Source: Nocardia brevicatena NBRC 12119
GTDB lineage: Bacteria; Actinomycetota; Actinomycetes; Mycobacteriales; Mycobacteriaceae
DNA length: 64,000 nucleotides
Direction of reading: 5' to 3'
NCBI RefSeq assembly: GCF_000308495.1
Contig: NZ_BAFU01000055.1
Coordinates: 62,001 to 126,000, forward strand
Shown one piece after another: positions 9,502 through 18,386 of this stretch. The first letter of the stretch is position 1. Every line of letters begins with the position of its first letter. The position numbers and the translations under genes were made by a program. The notes beneath the pieces were generated by a model. That model was not told the DNA's origin, did no database searches, and worked only from the letters and a program-made list of their open reading frames with translations.

Positions 9502-9850
9502 TCAGGCCGTCGCGCCGGAGAGCGCGGTATCGGTGAGGACGGTGTCGATCGGGGTCGCGGGCGGCCAACAGCACCCGGTCGCCGCCCGTCTCAAAAGTTC
9601 GGTCGGACCGCGCGACCGGTTCAGGCCCTGTACCACTACGAAGGTGCCCGCGCCGGGGATGCGGTCCACCAGGCCCTCGTCCCGCAACAGCGCCGGCGCG
9701 TCGCGCACGATATCGCGGCCGGCGTTGAAAACGGCCGCGAATTGTGTCTCCGACGGCAGTGGGCGATCACCGTAGACGCCGCGGATCGGGCTCGGACAAT
9801 ATCGCGGATACTACGGGCCGGCACCGAGCGTCGGCCGCTCCCGGTTCCGG
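9502..9850 (-). pseudogene. GntR-type winged-helix remnant
   Basis: In one minus-strand frame, GVYGDRPLPSETQFAAVFNA followed by GRDIVRDAPALLRDEGLV and IPGAGTFVVVQGL is a recognisable GntR DNA-binding domain. A TAG at about 9811-9813 closes the frame upstream, while the expected first helix (RSIRDIVRA) continues in a neighbouring frame. After the DNA-binding domain only about 40 non-descript residues follow, so no effector domain remains. I read it as a truncated, frameshifted relic. Confidence 0.55.
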
Positions 9851-9859
9851 GCAGGCCGT

Positions 9860-10108
9860 CCGTACGGAGTGATCCGAATGCGTTCTGGCTGTCATACGGC
9901 AAATGCTCGGCAGCCCGCGTTACGGACGATGTTTCCGGCGATTACCGGACGGTTACGCCAGTTCCACACCCCGAAACAAGCCATGATCTGCGGAAACAGC
10001 AGATCTCACCGGAGTTTCTCCAGTCTGTGAACCAGCACACAGCCCACCTCGTACCCCCGCGGTGGCGGTCGCCGGTACCCACGCCGGGACCTGCGGTCGA
10101 ACCCGGAA
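9860..10108. other. Intergenic region before the cob operon
   Basis: No convincing gene. The only structure I see is a 7-bp hairpin, GATCTGC-GGAAACA-GCAGATC, at 9985-10005. I looked for a cobalamin riboswitch ahead of cobH and did not recognise conserved elements. Confidence 0.4.
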
Positions 10109-10114
10109 TATGGT
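10109..10114 (+). promoter_or_regulatory. -10 hexamer of probable leaderless cobH promoter
   Basis: TATGGT lies exactly 6 nt before ATG 10121 and no Shine-Dalgarno is visible, so transcription probably starts at the initiation codon. Confidence 0.5.
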
Positions 10115-10120
10115 GTCCGC

Positions 10121-10756
10121 ATGCCCGACACGCATGCCCCGTACCTCACCGACGCGGCCGAGATCTACCGCCGCTCGTTCTCGATCATCCGAGCGGAGGC
10201 CGATCTGGACCGCTTTCCGGCGGATATCGAGCGCGTCGTGGTGCGGATGATCCACGGGGCCGGTCAGGTCGACCTGGCCGGGGACGTGCTGTTCACCCCG
10301 GGTGTGGTCGCCTCGGCGCGGGCGGCGCTGCGGTCGGGGGCCCCGATTCTGTGCGACGCGAACATGGTGGTGTCGGGGGTTACGCGCACCCGGCTGCCCG
10401 CCGACAACGAGGTGGTCTGTCTGCTGGGGGATCCGCGGGTGCCGGAGCTGGCGGCGAAGTTGGGGACCACTCGCTCGGCGGCGGCGCTGGAACTGTGGCG
10501 GGAGCGGCTCGACGGGGCGGTGGTCGCGATCGGGAACGCGCCGACGGCGCTGTTCCATCTGCTGGACATGATCGCGGCCGGCGCGCCGATACCGGCGGCC
10601 GTGCTGGGTATCCCGGTCGGATTCGTGGGGGCCGCCGAATCGAAGGAGGCCCTGGCCGCCACGCCCGGAGTCGACTACCTGACCGTGCGGGGTCGGCGCG
10701 GCGGCAGCGCCGTCACCGCCTCGGCGTTGAACGCGATCGCGAGTGAAGAAGAATGA
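10121..10756 (+). CDS. cobH: Precorrin-8X methylmutase
   Basis: Catalyses the 1,5-methyl shift from C-11 to C-12 that turns precorrin-8X into hydrogenobyrinate in aerobic cobalamin synthesis. The 211-residue protein is family length and carries the active-site histidine in [11 protein letters not shown], the [14 protein letters not shown] segment and the GNAPTALF motif near residue 145. Its stop overlaps the next start (ATGA at 10753-10756), indicating translational coupling with cobIJ. In M. tuberculosis cobG precedes cobH; here the upstream space holds only a GntR relic. Confidence 0.95.
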   Translation: MPDTHAPYLTDAAEIYRRSFSIIRAEADLDRFPADIERVVVRMIHGAGQVDLAGDVLFTPGVVASARAALRSGAPILCDANMVVSGVTRTRLPADNEVVCLLGDPRVPELAAKLGTTRSAAALELWRERLDGAVVAIGNAPTALFHLLDMIAAGAPIPAAVLGIPVGFVGAAESKEALAATPGVDYLTVRGRRGGSAVTASALNAIASEEE

Positions 10757-12291
10757 CGGGTGGCGCGGGGAAACTGTGGGGGATCGGGCTCGGGCCGGGC
10801 GATCCGGAACTGGTGACCGTGAAGGCGGCGCGGGTGATCGGCGAGGCCGAGGTGATCGCGTTCCACAGTGCGCGGCACGGGCGCAGTATCTCGCGGTCGA
10901 TCGCGGCACCCTATATGCGGCCCGGCCAGCTCGAGGAACATCTCGTCTATCCGGTGACCACGGAGACCACCGATCATCCCGGCGGATATCAGGGCGCTAT
11001 CGACGAGTTCTACGAGCAGGCCGCGCAACGCCTGGCCGCCCATCTGGCGGCGGGACGGTCGGTTGCGCTGCTCGCGGCCGGTGATCCGCTGTTCTACAGC
11101 TCGTATATGCATATGCACCGGCGGCTGGCCGACCGGTTCGAGGCCGAGATCATCCCGGGGATCACCTCGGTGAGCGCGGCGTCGGCGGCATTGGGGACAC
11201 CGCTGGTGGAGGGCGAGCAGGTGTTGACCGTGTTGCCGGGCACCATGCCGACCGAGGAACTCACCCGACGGCTGCGCGACACCGATGCGGCCGCGATCAT
11301 GAAACTGGGCCGCACCTACCCGAATGTGCGGCGGGCGCTGGCCGATTCCGGGCGGCTCGACGGCGCCTACTACGTGGAACGGGCCAGCACCGGACGTCAG
11401 CGGGTGGGCACCGCCGCGGACGTGGACGCCGACGATGTCCCGTACTTCGCGATTATGATCGTTCCGGGCCCCGAACCCACCACCCCGCTACCGTTCGGGT
11501 CGACACCGGAAGCCTCGGGCCACTCACCCGATAACGACGTCACCCGGCTCGGCGAGGTTGTGGTGGTGGGGCTCGGCCCCGGCGATCGGGCCTGGACCAC
11601 TCCGGAGGTCGAACGCGAGCTCGCCCGGGCGACCGATATCGTCGGATACACCACGTATGTGAACCGGGTGCCGCTGCGCCCCGGTCAGCGCCGGCACGCC
11701 AGCGACAATCGGGTGGAATCCGAACGCGCTGCCATGGCCCTGGATCTGGCCCGCCGCGGGGCCCGGGTGGCGGTGGTGTCCTCCGGTGATCCAGGGGTGT
11801 TCGCCATGGCGGCCGCGGTCTTGGAGGAATCGGCCGATCCGCAGTGGGCGGGGGTGCCGGTGCGGGTGCTGCCGGGGATGACCGCGGCGAATGCGGTGGC
11901 GAGTCGGGTCGGGGCGCCGCTGGGCCACGACTACGCCGTGATCTCGCTGTCGGATCGGTTGAAGCCGTGGGATATCGTCGCCCAACGGCTGTCGGCGGTT
12001 GCTGCCGCCGATATGGCCATCGCGGTCTACAATCCGGCGTCCGGTCAACGCACCTGGCAGGTGGGGGCGATGCGGGAATTGCTGCTGGAACACCGCAAAC
12101 CGGATACGCCGGTGGTGCTCGGCCGTGATGTCGGCGGGCCGGGCGAATCGGTGCGGGTGGTTACGCTGGATGAACTGGACCCGACCGAGGTGGATATGCG
12201 GACGCTGCTCATCATCGGCGCGTCCACCACCTCGATCGTCGATACCGCGGAGGGGCTGCGGGTGTTCACTTCCCGCCGCTACCGTGCCTGA
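10753..12291 (+). CDS. cobIJ: Bifunctional precorrin-2 C20- / precorrin-3B C17-methyltransferase (CobI-CobJ fusion)
   Basis: A 512-residue fusion of two SAM-dependent tetrapyrrole methylases. The CobI half (residues ~1-235) opens with [19 protein letters not shown], then [13 protein letters not shown] and [13 protein letters not shown] short linker leads to the CobJ half (~270-512) with [43 protein letters not shown] and [11 protein letters not shown]. The enzyme adds the C-20 methyl to precorrin-2 and the C-17 methyl with ring contraction at precorrin-3B, although CobJ acts only after the CobG-type oxidation step. It is coupled to cobH by a 4-nt overlap. The fusion is known in mycobacteria and relatives. 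Confidence 0.95.
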   Translation: MTGGAGKLWGIGLGPGDPELVTVKAARVIGEAEVIAFHSARHGRSISRSIAAPYMRPGQLEEHLVYPVTTETTDHPGGYQGAIDEFYEQAAQRLAAHLAAGRSVALLAAGDPLFYSSYMHMHRRLADRFEAEIIPGITSVSAASAALGTPLVEGEQVLTVLPGTMPTEELTRRLRDTDAAAIMKLGRTYPNVRRALADSGRLDGAYYVERASTGRQRVGTAADVDADDVPYFAIMIVPGPEPTTPLPFGSTPEASGHSPDNDVTRLGEVVVVGLGPGDRAWTTPEVERELARATDIVGYTTYVNRVPLRPGQRRHASDNRVESERAAMALDLARRGARVAVVSSGDPGVFAMAAAVLEESADPQWAGVPVRVLPGMTAANAVASRVGAPLGHDYAVISLSDRLKPWDIVAQRLSAVAAADMAIAVYNPASGQRTWQVGAMRELLLEHRKPDTPVVLGRDVGGPGESVRVVTLDELDPTEVDMRTLLIIGASTTSIVDTAEGLRVFTSRRYRA

Positions 12292-12311
12292 GTTCACGCC
12301 ATCCGGTAATA

Positions 12312-12324
12312 TTCCACTGTGGAA
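12312..12324. promoter_or_regulatory. 13-bp palindrome, candidate PadR operator
   Basis: TTCCAC-T-GTGGAA is a perfect palindrome centred 24 bp before the GTG of the PadR gene and just after the cobIJ stop. Its position suits autoregulation by the product of the following gene. It is inferred from symmetry alone. Confidence 0.5.
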
Positions 12325-12341
12325 GATACGGAGGGAGCGGT

Positions 12342-12899
12342 GTGGCGGACGATAGGCGACGACTGAACTCCACGGCGGCATCACTGTTGGGATTCCTACA
12401 CGAGGGACCGATGTCGGGCTGGGACCTGACGACTCTCGCCCAGCACCGGATCGGCGATTTCTGGACGATCACCCAGAGTCAGGTGTACCGGGAACTCGCC
12501 GCCATGGCCGCGGACGGACTGGTGGTCAAGGGAGAAACCGGAGCCCGCGAACGCACCCCTTACCACATCACCGATGCCGGGCGGGAGGAATTCGCGGCAT
12601 GGATAGCCCGTGATCCGGGCGCCGAGACCATCCGCTTCCCCCTCCTGCTGACCCTGAGCTTCGGTGACCACCTCGACCGCGCCCAACTCGACCCCTTCAT
12701 CGAAGCCGGACGCAGCGTGCACCAACAGCGGCTGGAACGCTACCTCGACGAGGACGGCGAAGCCCTGCCGCCGCATCGGCGCGCCACTCTGGAATTCGGT
12801 ATCACCTACGAACGCGCCGTATTGGACTGGTTCGACCGGCTGCCCGGAATACTCGACTCCCGACCCTCCTCCGGTGCCCGCCCGCACAACAGCCGATAG
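12342..12899 (+). CDS. PadR-family transcriptional regulator
   Basis: A 185-residue protein with an N-terminal winged helix (residues ~10-85: SLLGFLHEGPMSGWDL, WTITQSQVYRELAAMAADGL, PYHITDAGREEFAAWI) and a C-terminal helical dimerisation domain (~95-175), the PadR layout. GTG 12342 follows GGAGGGA with good spacing. It lies just behind cobIJ and ends inside the 3' end of the convergent cobK gene, a 94-bp antisense overlap. Whether it controls cobalamin genes or only itself is unknown; PadR proteins usually sense small aromatic or drug-like molecules. Confidence 0.88.
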   Translation: MADDRRRLNSTAASLLGFLHEGPMSGWDLTTLAQHRIGDFWTITQSQVYRELAAMAADGLVVKGETGARERTPYHITDAGREEFAAWIARDPGAETIRFPLLLTLSFGDHLDRAQLDPFIEAGRSVHQQRLERYLDEDGEALPPHRRATLEFGITYERAVLDWFDRLPGILDSRPSSGARPHNSR

Positions 12900-13609
12900 G
12901 TCTCGGCGACCGTTTCGGTGACGGTAATGCCCGACGGCAACGGTGGCCGGTTCACCATCACGACCGGAACCCCGACCTCCCGGGCGGCGACGAGTTTGGC
13001 GGAGGTCAGACCGCCGCCGCTGTCCTTGGTCACCAGCACATCGATGCGGTGCCGAGCCAGGAGGTCGGTTTCCTCCTCGACGGTGAAAGGTCCGCGGGCG
13101 AGCAGGATCTCGTGCCGCGGCGGCAGCGGATCGTCGGGCGGTTCGATCGCGCGGATCAGAAACCACGGCCGGCTCACACCGGCGAACGCCCCCACACCCT
13201 GTCTGCCGACGGTGAGCAGAATCCGCTCACCCAGCCGAGCGGATGTGGCGGCGGCCGCGGATAGATCGGGGACCCGCCACCACCGGTCTCCGGGACCGGC
13301 GGTCCAGCCCGGTCGGCCGAATCGGATCAGTGGGATATCCAGCGCGGCGGAGGCCGTGACGGCGTGCTCGGTGATGGTCGCCGCGAACGGATGCGTGGCA
13401 TCCACCACGGCTCGGACGCCGTTGTCGCGCAACCAGTCTCGAAGACCGTCCACGCCGCCGAAGCCGCCGATCCGGACGGCGCCCTCGGGAAGGATCGGGT
13501 CGCGCACGCGACCGGCGAGCGAGGACACGATATCGAATCCCCGCTCGCCGGAGAGCGTTCGAGCCAGTTCCCGGGCTTCCCGGGTCCCGCCCAACAGCAG
13601 GATTCTCAG
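12806..13609 (-). CDS. cobK: Precorrin-6A reductase
   Basis: NADPH-dependent reduction of precorrin-6A to dihydroprecorrin-6B. Family hallmarks are LLLGGTREARELA at the N-terminus, VVDATHPFA near residue 85, LLTVGRQGVGAF and DVLVTKDSGG near the C-terminus. The start is awkward: no ATG, GTG or suitable TTG exists upstream of the first strand, and CTG 13609 (overlapping the upstream gene's TGA) best fits the family, so it may be initiated by coupling to that gene. The C-terminal ~30 residues overlap the convergent PadR gene and look non-conserved. cobM, which adjoins cobK in M. tuberculosis, is not here. Confidence 0.88.
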   Translation of the reverse strand: MRILLLGGTREARELARTLSGERGFDIVSSLAGRVRDPILPEGAVRIGGFGGVDGLRDWLRDNGVRAVVDATHPFAATITEHAVTASAALDIPLIRFGRPGWTAGPGDRWWRVPDLSAAAATSARLGERILLTVGRQGVGAFAGVSRPWFLIRAIEPPDDPLPPRHEILLARGPFTVEEETDLLARHRIDVLVTKDSGGGLTSAKLVAAREVGVPVVMVNRPPLPSGITVTETVAETYRLLCGRAPEEGRESSIPGSRSNQSNTARS

Positions 13610-14223
13610 GGCTGGCCGCTGAAGTAGGCGATACCGGCGTTCAACAGCGACGGACCGCCCGCCACCGCCAGACCGATAACCGCACCCAGCACGGCACCCG
13701 GAATCACGCCGACACCGAAGAACACCAGGCCGATCGCGGCACCGATGAGGCCACCCACCAGGGCACCCAGGGACGCCCGCTGCAGTTCGTTCATGAACCA
13801 CTGCTGCGCGCCGATGAACTCGGCCTGCGCCGGCGTGCCCGCGATGGGACCGACCTGCGGAGTCAGGGTGAGCCGACTGCTGTCGGCATCGATCTCGGCG
13901 GCGATCTCCACCGGTTTTCCGGCGGCCTCGACGGTCAGCGGGATGCTGGTGACCTCCACGCCCGCGGCATTGGTCAGCACCACCGACTTCTTGTCGGAGG
14001 CCAGGCCGAACGCGCCCCCGGTGACGGTGGTGACCACCGACCTGCCGGCCTCAGCGAGGGCCAGGGTGTAGTCGACACCCTGATCGCTGCCGGTCACCTC
14101 GGGGACGGAGGCGCCCTGTTCCTGGCCCGGTGCGGGGGCCGGAGCGGCGTGGACGGTACCGGCGCTGACACCGGTGGCGACGATGGCCAGCAGGGCTGTC
14201 GCGGCGAACTTCTTGTATCTCAT
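13606..14223 (-). CDS. Secreted protein with C-terminal glycine zipper, function unknown
   Basis: A 205-residue exported protein. Residues 1-27 form a Sec signal peptide (MRYKKF, hydrophobic core, VHA-AP cleavage region), followed by a Pro/Ala-rich linker, a beta-rich middle, and a hydrophobic glycine zipper (ASLGALVGGLIGAAIGLVFF and a second GAVLGAVIGLAVAGG) that could insert in or span a membrane. GGGGAG stands before ATG 14223. It lies between cobK and cobL, where mycobacteria have cobM, and its stop overlaps the proposed cobK start. No link to cobalamin is evident in the protein; similar small exported proteins are common in Nocardia. Confidence 0.75.
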   Translation of the reverse strand: MRYKKFAATALLAIVATGVSAGTVHAAPAPAPGQEQGASVPEVTGSDQGVDYTLALAEAGRSVVTTVTGGAFGLASDKKSVVLTNAAGVEVTSIPLTVEAAGKPVEIAAEIDADSSRLTLTPQVGPIAGTPAQAEFIGAQQWFMNELQRASLGALVGGLIGAAIGLVFFGVGVIPGAVLGAVIGLAVAGGPSLLNAGIAYFSGQP

Positions 14224-14327
14224 CTATCTCCCCACTAGGACTCGGGACCCGATCGTGATCGGAACTCGAACCGACCTTACTCGCCGAAACCGGCAGGGAT
14301 AACCGCCTTGTCGCGATTACGCGAATC

Positions 14328-15575
14328 TCACGCACGGTCCTTCGTCACCGACCACTGGGTCACCGGAAGCTGCGGCCGCCAAGTGGTGAACCGTCCCAGC
14401 GGCTCGCCCCGGTAGATCTGGAACCTGCGCAGTTCGCCGCCATGTATCCCCGCCCAGGCCGGCAACAGCGCCTCCGACTCGGCGGTCACCGCGGTGGCGA
14501 CCATGCGGCCGCCCGGGCGCAGGCGGGCCCAGCAGCTGTCGAACAGTCCGGGTCGGGTGAGACCGCCACCGAGGAAGACCGCATCCGGCGGAGTGGAGTC
14601 GACGGCTTCCAGCGCGGCGGGGACCTCGCCACGGATCTCCAACTCGGGTACGCCCAGCGCGGCCGCGTTGGCGGCGATCTGCTCGCGCCGCCGCTCGAGC
14701 AGTTCGAAGGTGACGGCGCGGCATGTCGGATGCGTCCGGCACCATTCGATGGCGATGGTGCCGGACCCGCCGCCGATATCCCACAGCAGTTCCCCGGGAG
14801 CGGGAGCGAGCGCCGATAATGTCAGGGCGCGCACCTCGGCCTTGGTGAGCTGGCCGTCGCCGCCGTACACGGTGTCGGGAAGGCCGGGGATACGGGTCAG
14901 GCGCGGATATCCCGGGTCGACGGCGGTTTCGATCGCGACGATATTGAGCGGATCGCCGGGCAGCGCGTCCCAGGTCTGCGCGATACCGGACACAATACGT
15001 TCCGCCGGGCCGCCCAGCTGCTCCAAAACGGTGACGGTCGATGAGCCGAAACCGTTGTCCCGCAACAGCTCCGCCACTCGCCAGGGGGTGTCGGCATCGG
15101 CACTCAATACGAGAACCCGCCGCCCCTCGGACAACTCGGGCAACACACGCACCACCGGCCGGCCGACCGCGCTGACAATGCTCACCTCCGGTAACGGCCA
15201 GCCCAGCCGTGCGCACGCCAGCGACGCCGACGACGGCTGCGGCAGCACCCACAACGCCTCCGGACCGAGCAGCCGGGCCAAGGTGGTGCCGATTCCGTAG
15301 AACATCGGATCCCCGCTGGCGAGCACCCCTAGGCGGGTCTCGCGAAATTCGGCCAACAAGCCCGGTAACGCGGGAACCAGCGGAGACGGCCAGGGCACCC
15401 GTCGCGCGGTCACCTCGTCCGGTAACAGCGCCAACTGGCGCGCCGATCCCAGCAGTACCTCGCAGCCACAGAGCGCCGCACGCACGATACCGCTCAACCC
15501 GTCCCAGCCGTCGGCACCGATACCGACCACCGGAATACGCGAACCTGTCCGGGCGAACTCGCGTTCGTACCCCAT
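14328..15575 (-). CDS. cobL: Precorrin-6Y C5,15-methyltransferase (decarboxylating)
   Basis: Two-domain enzyme of 415 residues that methylates C-5 and C-15 of dihydroprecorrin-6B and removes the C-12 acetate carboxyl. The N-terminal tetrapyrrole methylase part (residues ~10-210) has VVGIGADGWDGL, LASGDPMFYGIG and SSASLACARLGWP; the C-terminal class I methyltransferase part (~225-410) has KAEVRALTLSALAPAPGELL, then WDIGGGSGTIAIEW and VFLGGGLTRPGLFD. ATG 15575 gives the normal family N-terminus; GTG 15584 is an alternative. It is read in the same direction as the secreted protein and cobK. Confidence 0.94.
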   Translation of the reverse strand: MGYEREFARTGSRIPVVGIGADGWDGLSGIVRAALCGCEVLLGSARQLALLPDEVTARRVPWPSPLVPALPGLLAEFRETRLGVLASGDPMFYGIGTTLARLLGPEALWVLPQPSSASLACARLGWPLPEVSIVSAVGRPVVRVLPELSEGRRVLVLSADADTPWRVAELLRDNGFGSSTVTVLEQLGGPAERIVSGIAQTWDALPGDPLNIVAIETAVDPGYPRLTRIPGLPDTVYGGDGQLTKAEVRALTLSALAPAPGELLWDIGGGSGTIAIEWCRTHPTCRAVTFELLERRREQIAANAAALGVPELEIRGEVPAALEAVDSTPPDAVFLGGGLTRPGLFDSCWARLRPGGRMVATAVTAESEALLPAWAGIHGGELRRFQIYRGEPLGRFTTWRPQLPVTQWSVTKDRA

Positions 15576-15729
15576 TCCGCTCACCCGACCCGCAGGTGGG
15601 AGCGTTTGCCCGCCCACACACACCTGATACTCGGAGGGGGTCCTGTCCTCACCGCACCCGACCCCGGCCATACGACCTGCTCGGCCGTACACACGGTATT
15701 ACCGTCGCTCGGCGCGATATACGGGACGA

Positions 15730-16491
15730 TCATCGCGGCATCCGCCGCCAGATCGATTGCGGGAGCAAGCGCATGCCGAAGAAGACCGGCCGCAGCACCC
15801 GGGGAATCCATACGCGGCCCGCGCGGCGCCCCAGCGCGGCCACCACCGCGTCGGCGACCTGGGTGGGGGTACTGGAGAACGGGGCCGGTGTCATCCCCTC
15901 CGTCATCCGACCGATGACGAATCCCGGACGGACGAGCAGAAGGCTCACACCACTGCCGTGCAGAGCATCGCCGAGACCGCTCGCGAACCCGTCCAGCCCG
16001 GCCTTGGCCGAACCGTAGACGTAGTTGGCGCGGCGTACCCGGATACCGGCGACCGAACCGAACACCACGATCTGTCCGCTGCCCTGGGCGCGCAGTTCGT
16101 TCGCCAGAACGGTCAGCACACTGATCTGGGCAGTGTAGTCGGTGTGCACCACCGCCAAGGCGTGCTCCGGATCGCGTTCGGCACGCGCCTGGTCACCGAG
16201 AATGCCGAACGCGAGAACCGCGACCCCCAGCGGGCCGTGCTCGGCCACGATCTTCGGCAACAGCGCCGGGTGGCTCGCGGTGTCGTCGGCGTCGAACTCG
16301 ACCGTGTGCACCGCCGCCGCACCGGCCGCGGTGAGCGTCGCGGTCTCGCTCGTGAGATCGGCACTGCGCCGCGCCGCCAACACCACCACCCGGCCCGACG
16401 CCAGCCTCCGTGCCACCTCCATACCGATCTCACTGCGTCCACCGAGTACCAGTACCGTCCCGGGGTCGATCCCGCGCACACGACGTTTCAT
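15730..16491 (-). CDS. SDR family oxidoreductase (Rv2073c-like)
   Basis: A 253-residue short-chain dehydrogenase. The nucleotide-binding motif is [16 protein letters not shown], a GGxSxIG form shared with DprE2-like and related mycolata SDRs rather than the common TGxxxGIG. The catalytic Ser is in [13 protein letters not shown] and the Tyr/Lys pair in [16 protein letters not shown] 16491 is chosen because the frame upstream is non-coding in character. Its position between cobL and the small flavoprotein matches M. tuberculosis Rv2072c-Rv2073c-Rv2074. Substrate unknown. Confidence 0.88.
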   Translation of the reverse strand: MKRRVRGIDPGTVLVLGGRSEIGMEVARRLASGRVVVLAARRSADLTSETATLTAAGAAAVHTVEFDADDTASHPALLPKIVAEHGPLGVAVLAFGILGDQARAERDPEHALAVVHTDYTAQISVLTVLANELRAQGSGQIVVFGSVAGIRVRRANYVYGSAKAGLDGFASGLGDALHGSGVSLLLVRPGFVIGRMTEGMTPAPFSSTPTQVADAVVAALGRRAGRVWIPRVLRPVFFGMRLLPQSIWRRMPR

Positions 16492-16710
16492 GCGCCCAGT
16501 CTGGCATCTGCCCACCGCCTCGGAGGCGACCACCGATCCGGTATCCGGGGGACCGTCGCACGAGAACACGCGCTCTCCCGCCGGCCGGGGACCCGGTCCC
16601 ACGACCACGCCTCCGTCCGGCGCACGACGATCCACCGGCCCACCGAACACCACGAAACCACGCGGTTTCGGCCATCCGGAGCCGACGGCCACACTCGTGG
16701 ATACACCCGC

Positions 16711-16716
16711 TACGGT
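16711..16716 (+). promoter_or_regulatory. -10 hexamer of probable leaderless promoter
   Basis: TACGGT ends 6 nt before ATG 16723 with no ribosome binding site between, consistent with a leaderless message for the flavoprotein gene. Confidence 0.5.
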
Positions 16717-16722
16717 CGGCTG

Positions 16723-17127
16723 ATGGCGATCAGCACTGTCGAATTGTCCCCGGCCGCGCTCGACTTCGTGACCGAGCGGCACCTGGCCACCCTCACCACC
16801 CTCCGCGCCGACGGCACGCCGCATGTGGTTGCGGTCGGGTTCACCTGGGACTCCGGGACGGGGCTGGCCCGAGTGATCACCGACGGCAGTTCGGTGAAGG
16901 CGCGCAATGTGCGCCGTTCCGGATACGCCGCGGTGAGCCAAGTGGACGGGGTCCGCTGGCTCACCCTCGAGGGCCCGGCCACCGTCCTCGACGACCCGGA
17001 CAACGTCACCGAGGCCGAACGCCGCTACGCCGAACGGTATCGAGAGCCGAGGGAGAACCCGACCCGGGTGGTGATCGCCATCCGGGTGCGGCGGGCGCTG
17101 TCGAGCAGCGTGCTCACAACACCGTGA
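16723..17127 (+). CDS. F420-type split beta-barrel oxidoreductase (Rv2074 / biliverdin reductase-like)
   Basis: A small (134 residues) single-domain flavin-type split barrel. [50 protein letters not shown] and [15 protein letters not shown] follow the pattern of the M. tuberculosis Rv2074 protein, which is an F420-dependent biliverdin reductase. Gene order supports orthology: it sits divergently from the Rv2073c-like SDR. The reaction would be reduction of a tetrapyrrole by F420H2 in the cytoplasm; cofactor and substrate are inferred from the family. The last 14 bp overlap the 3' end of pepE on the other strand. Confidence 0.85.
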   Translation: MAISTVELSPAALDFVTERHLATLTTLRADGTPHVVAVGFTWDSGTGLARVITDGSSVKARNVRRSGYAAVSQVDGVRWLTLEGPATVLDDPDNVTEAERRYAERYREPRENPTRVVIAIRVRRALSSSVLTTP

Positions 17128-18241
17128 GCTCGTGCGGGCGGTGGTTCACCGACTCGCGACCGTCCTCGGTAACGACCACGATGTCCTCGATCCGGGCACC
17201 CCATTCACCGGTGAAATAGATGCCGGGCTCGACACTGAACGCCATTCCTGGACGCAGTTCCAGGCCGTTGCCCGCGGTGATGTAAGGCTCCTCGTGTACC
17301 GACAGGCCGATGCCGTGGCCGGTGCGGTGCACGAAGGCGGCGCCGAATCCGGCGTCGGTGAGGATGTCGCGGGCCGCGGCGTCCACTGCCTCGGCACGGA
17401 CCCCGGGCCGAACCGCGGCCACGGCCGCGGCCTGGGCCCGCTCCAGTTCGGCGTAGCGGGCGGCGATATCCTCGCGGGGTTCGCCGAGGACATAGGTCCG
17501 GGTGGAATCGGAGTAGTAGCCCGATTCCACGGGACCGCCGATATCGACGACCACCACATCGCCCTGCTCGATCCGCCGGTCGGACAGCTTATGGTGCGGG
17601 CTCGCTCCGTTGGGCCCGCTGCCGACGATGACGAACATCACCTCGGTATGGCCCTCGGCCACGATGGCGTCGGCGATATCCCGCCCCACCTCGGCCTCGG
17701 TGCGGCCGATCCGCAGCCACTCCCCCATCCGGGCGTGTACCCGGTCGATGGCGGCGCCTGCATGGCGCAGCGCCTCGACCTCCGCCTCGTCCTTGATCAT
17801 GCGCAGTTCCCGCAGGACCGGGGTCGCCGAGACGGGCAGACCGCTGAACGATTCCGCCAGTGGCAGCAGATGCAGGGCGGGCATGGTCTCGGCCACCGCC
17901 ACCCGGGAACCGACATGCAGCGCCGAGCGGACCAGCCGATAGGGGTCGGTACCGTCGGCCCAGTCCAGTACCCGCAGCCCGAGATCGCTCACCGCCGACT
18001 CTCCCAGTCCCGGCAGTTCCAGCTTCGGGATCACCACCGACGGGGTGGCGTTGTCGGCGGTGACCACCAGGCAGGTGAGTCGCTCGAACGAGTGGGCGCG
18101 GGAACCGATCAGATAACGCAGATCGGGCCCCGGCGTGATCAGCAGGGCGTCGAGATGGGCGTTGCGCATCAGTTGCACCGCCCGCTCCAGCCGCTCACCA
18201 TAGATATCCGCCGCGAACCGTGACTCCGTATGCGCACTCAT
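17114..18241 (-). CDS. pepE: Xaa-Pro dipeptidase, M24B family
   Basis: Metallopeptidase of 375 residues removing N-terminal residues before proline. The C-terminal pita-bread fold shows all metal ligands: two Asp in [20 protein letters not shown], His in [16 protein letters not shown], and two Glu in [19 protein letters not shown]. The N-terminal ~150 residues form the creatinase-like domain ([20 protein letters not shown]). ATG 18241 is favoured over 18304 because it has TAACGT 7 nt upstream and gives the length of M. tuberculosis PepE. Overlaps the convergent flavoprotein gene by 14 bp. Confidence 0.92.
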   Translation of the reverse strand: MSAHTESRFAADIYGERLERAVQLMRNAHLDALLITPGPDLRYLIGSRAHSFERLTCLVVTADNATPSVVIPKLELPGLGESAVSDLGLRVLDWADGTDPYRLVRSALHVGSRVAVAETMPALHLLPLAESFSGLPVSATPVLRELRMIKDEAEVEALRHAGAAIDRVHARMGEWLRIGRTEAEVGRDIADAIVAEGHTEVMFVIVGSGPNGASPHHKLSDRRIEQGDVVVVDIGGPVESGYYSDSTRTYVLGEPREDIAARYAELERAQAAAVAAVRPGVRAEAVDAAARDILTDAGFGAAFVHRTGHGIGLSVHEEPYITAGNGLELRPGMAFSVEPGIYFTGEWGARIEDIVVVTEDGRESVNHRPHELTVL

Positions 18242-18248
18242 GGCCTCG

Positions 18249-18254
18249 ACGTTA
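18249..18254 (-). promoter_or_regulatory. -10 hexamer of probable leaderless pepE promoter
   Basis: On the minus strand TAACGT lies 7 nt before ATG 18241. Confidence 0.45.
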
Positions 18255-18295
18255 CCTCGCGGCGCTGTGCTTGTTGAGCCGCCGAACTGCGCCTC

Positions 18296-18321
18296 CGTGG
18301 TCACGCTGCGCTACCGCCTCC
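18296..18321. repeat. 26-nt intergenic repeat, copy A
   Basis: CGTGGTCACGCTGCGCTACC followed by GCCTCC occurs here, between divergent pepE and the exonuclease gene, and again identically in the pafC-pafB gap (25714-25739). The first part is itself palindromic (GCGTG-GT-CACGC is complete only in the other copy). Confidence 0.6.
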
Positions 18322-18374
18322 CGCACTGACGCTCGACCGCGGGGCGAGATATTCGTTGTGTCGGCGATGCCGGG

Positions 18375-18380
18375 TAGCCT
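18375..18380 (+). promoter_or_regulatory. -10 hexamer of probable leaderless exonuclease promoter
   Basis: TAGCCT ends 6 nt before GTG 18387. This spacing supports the GTG as the true start. Confidence 0.5.
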
Positions 18381-18386
18381 CGGCGA

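Noticed and set aside
9491-10108. Cobalamin riboswitch ahead of cobH
   Set aside because: No B12-box-like conserved sequence or matching junction seen, and cobH appears to be leaderless.
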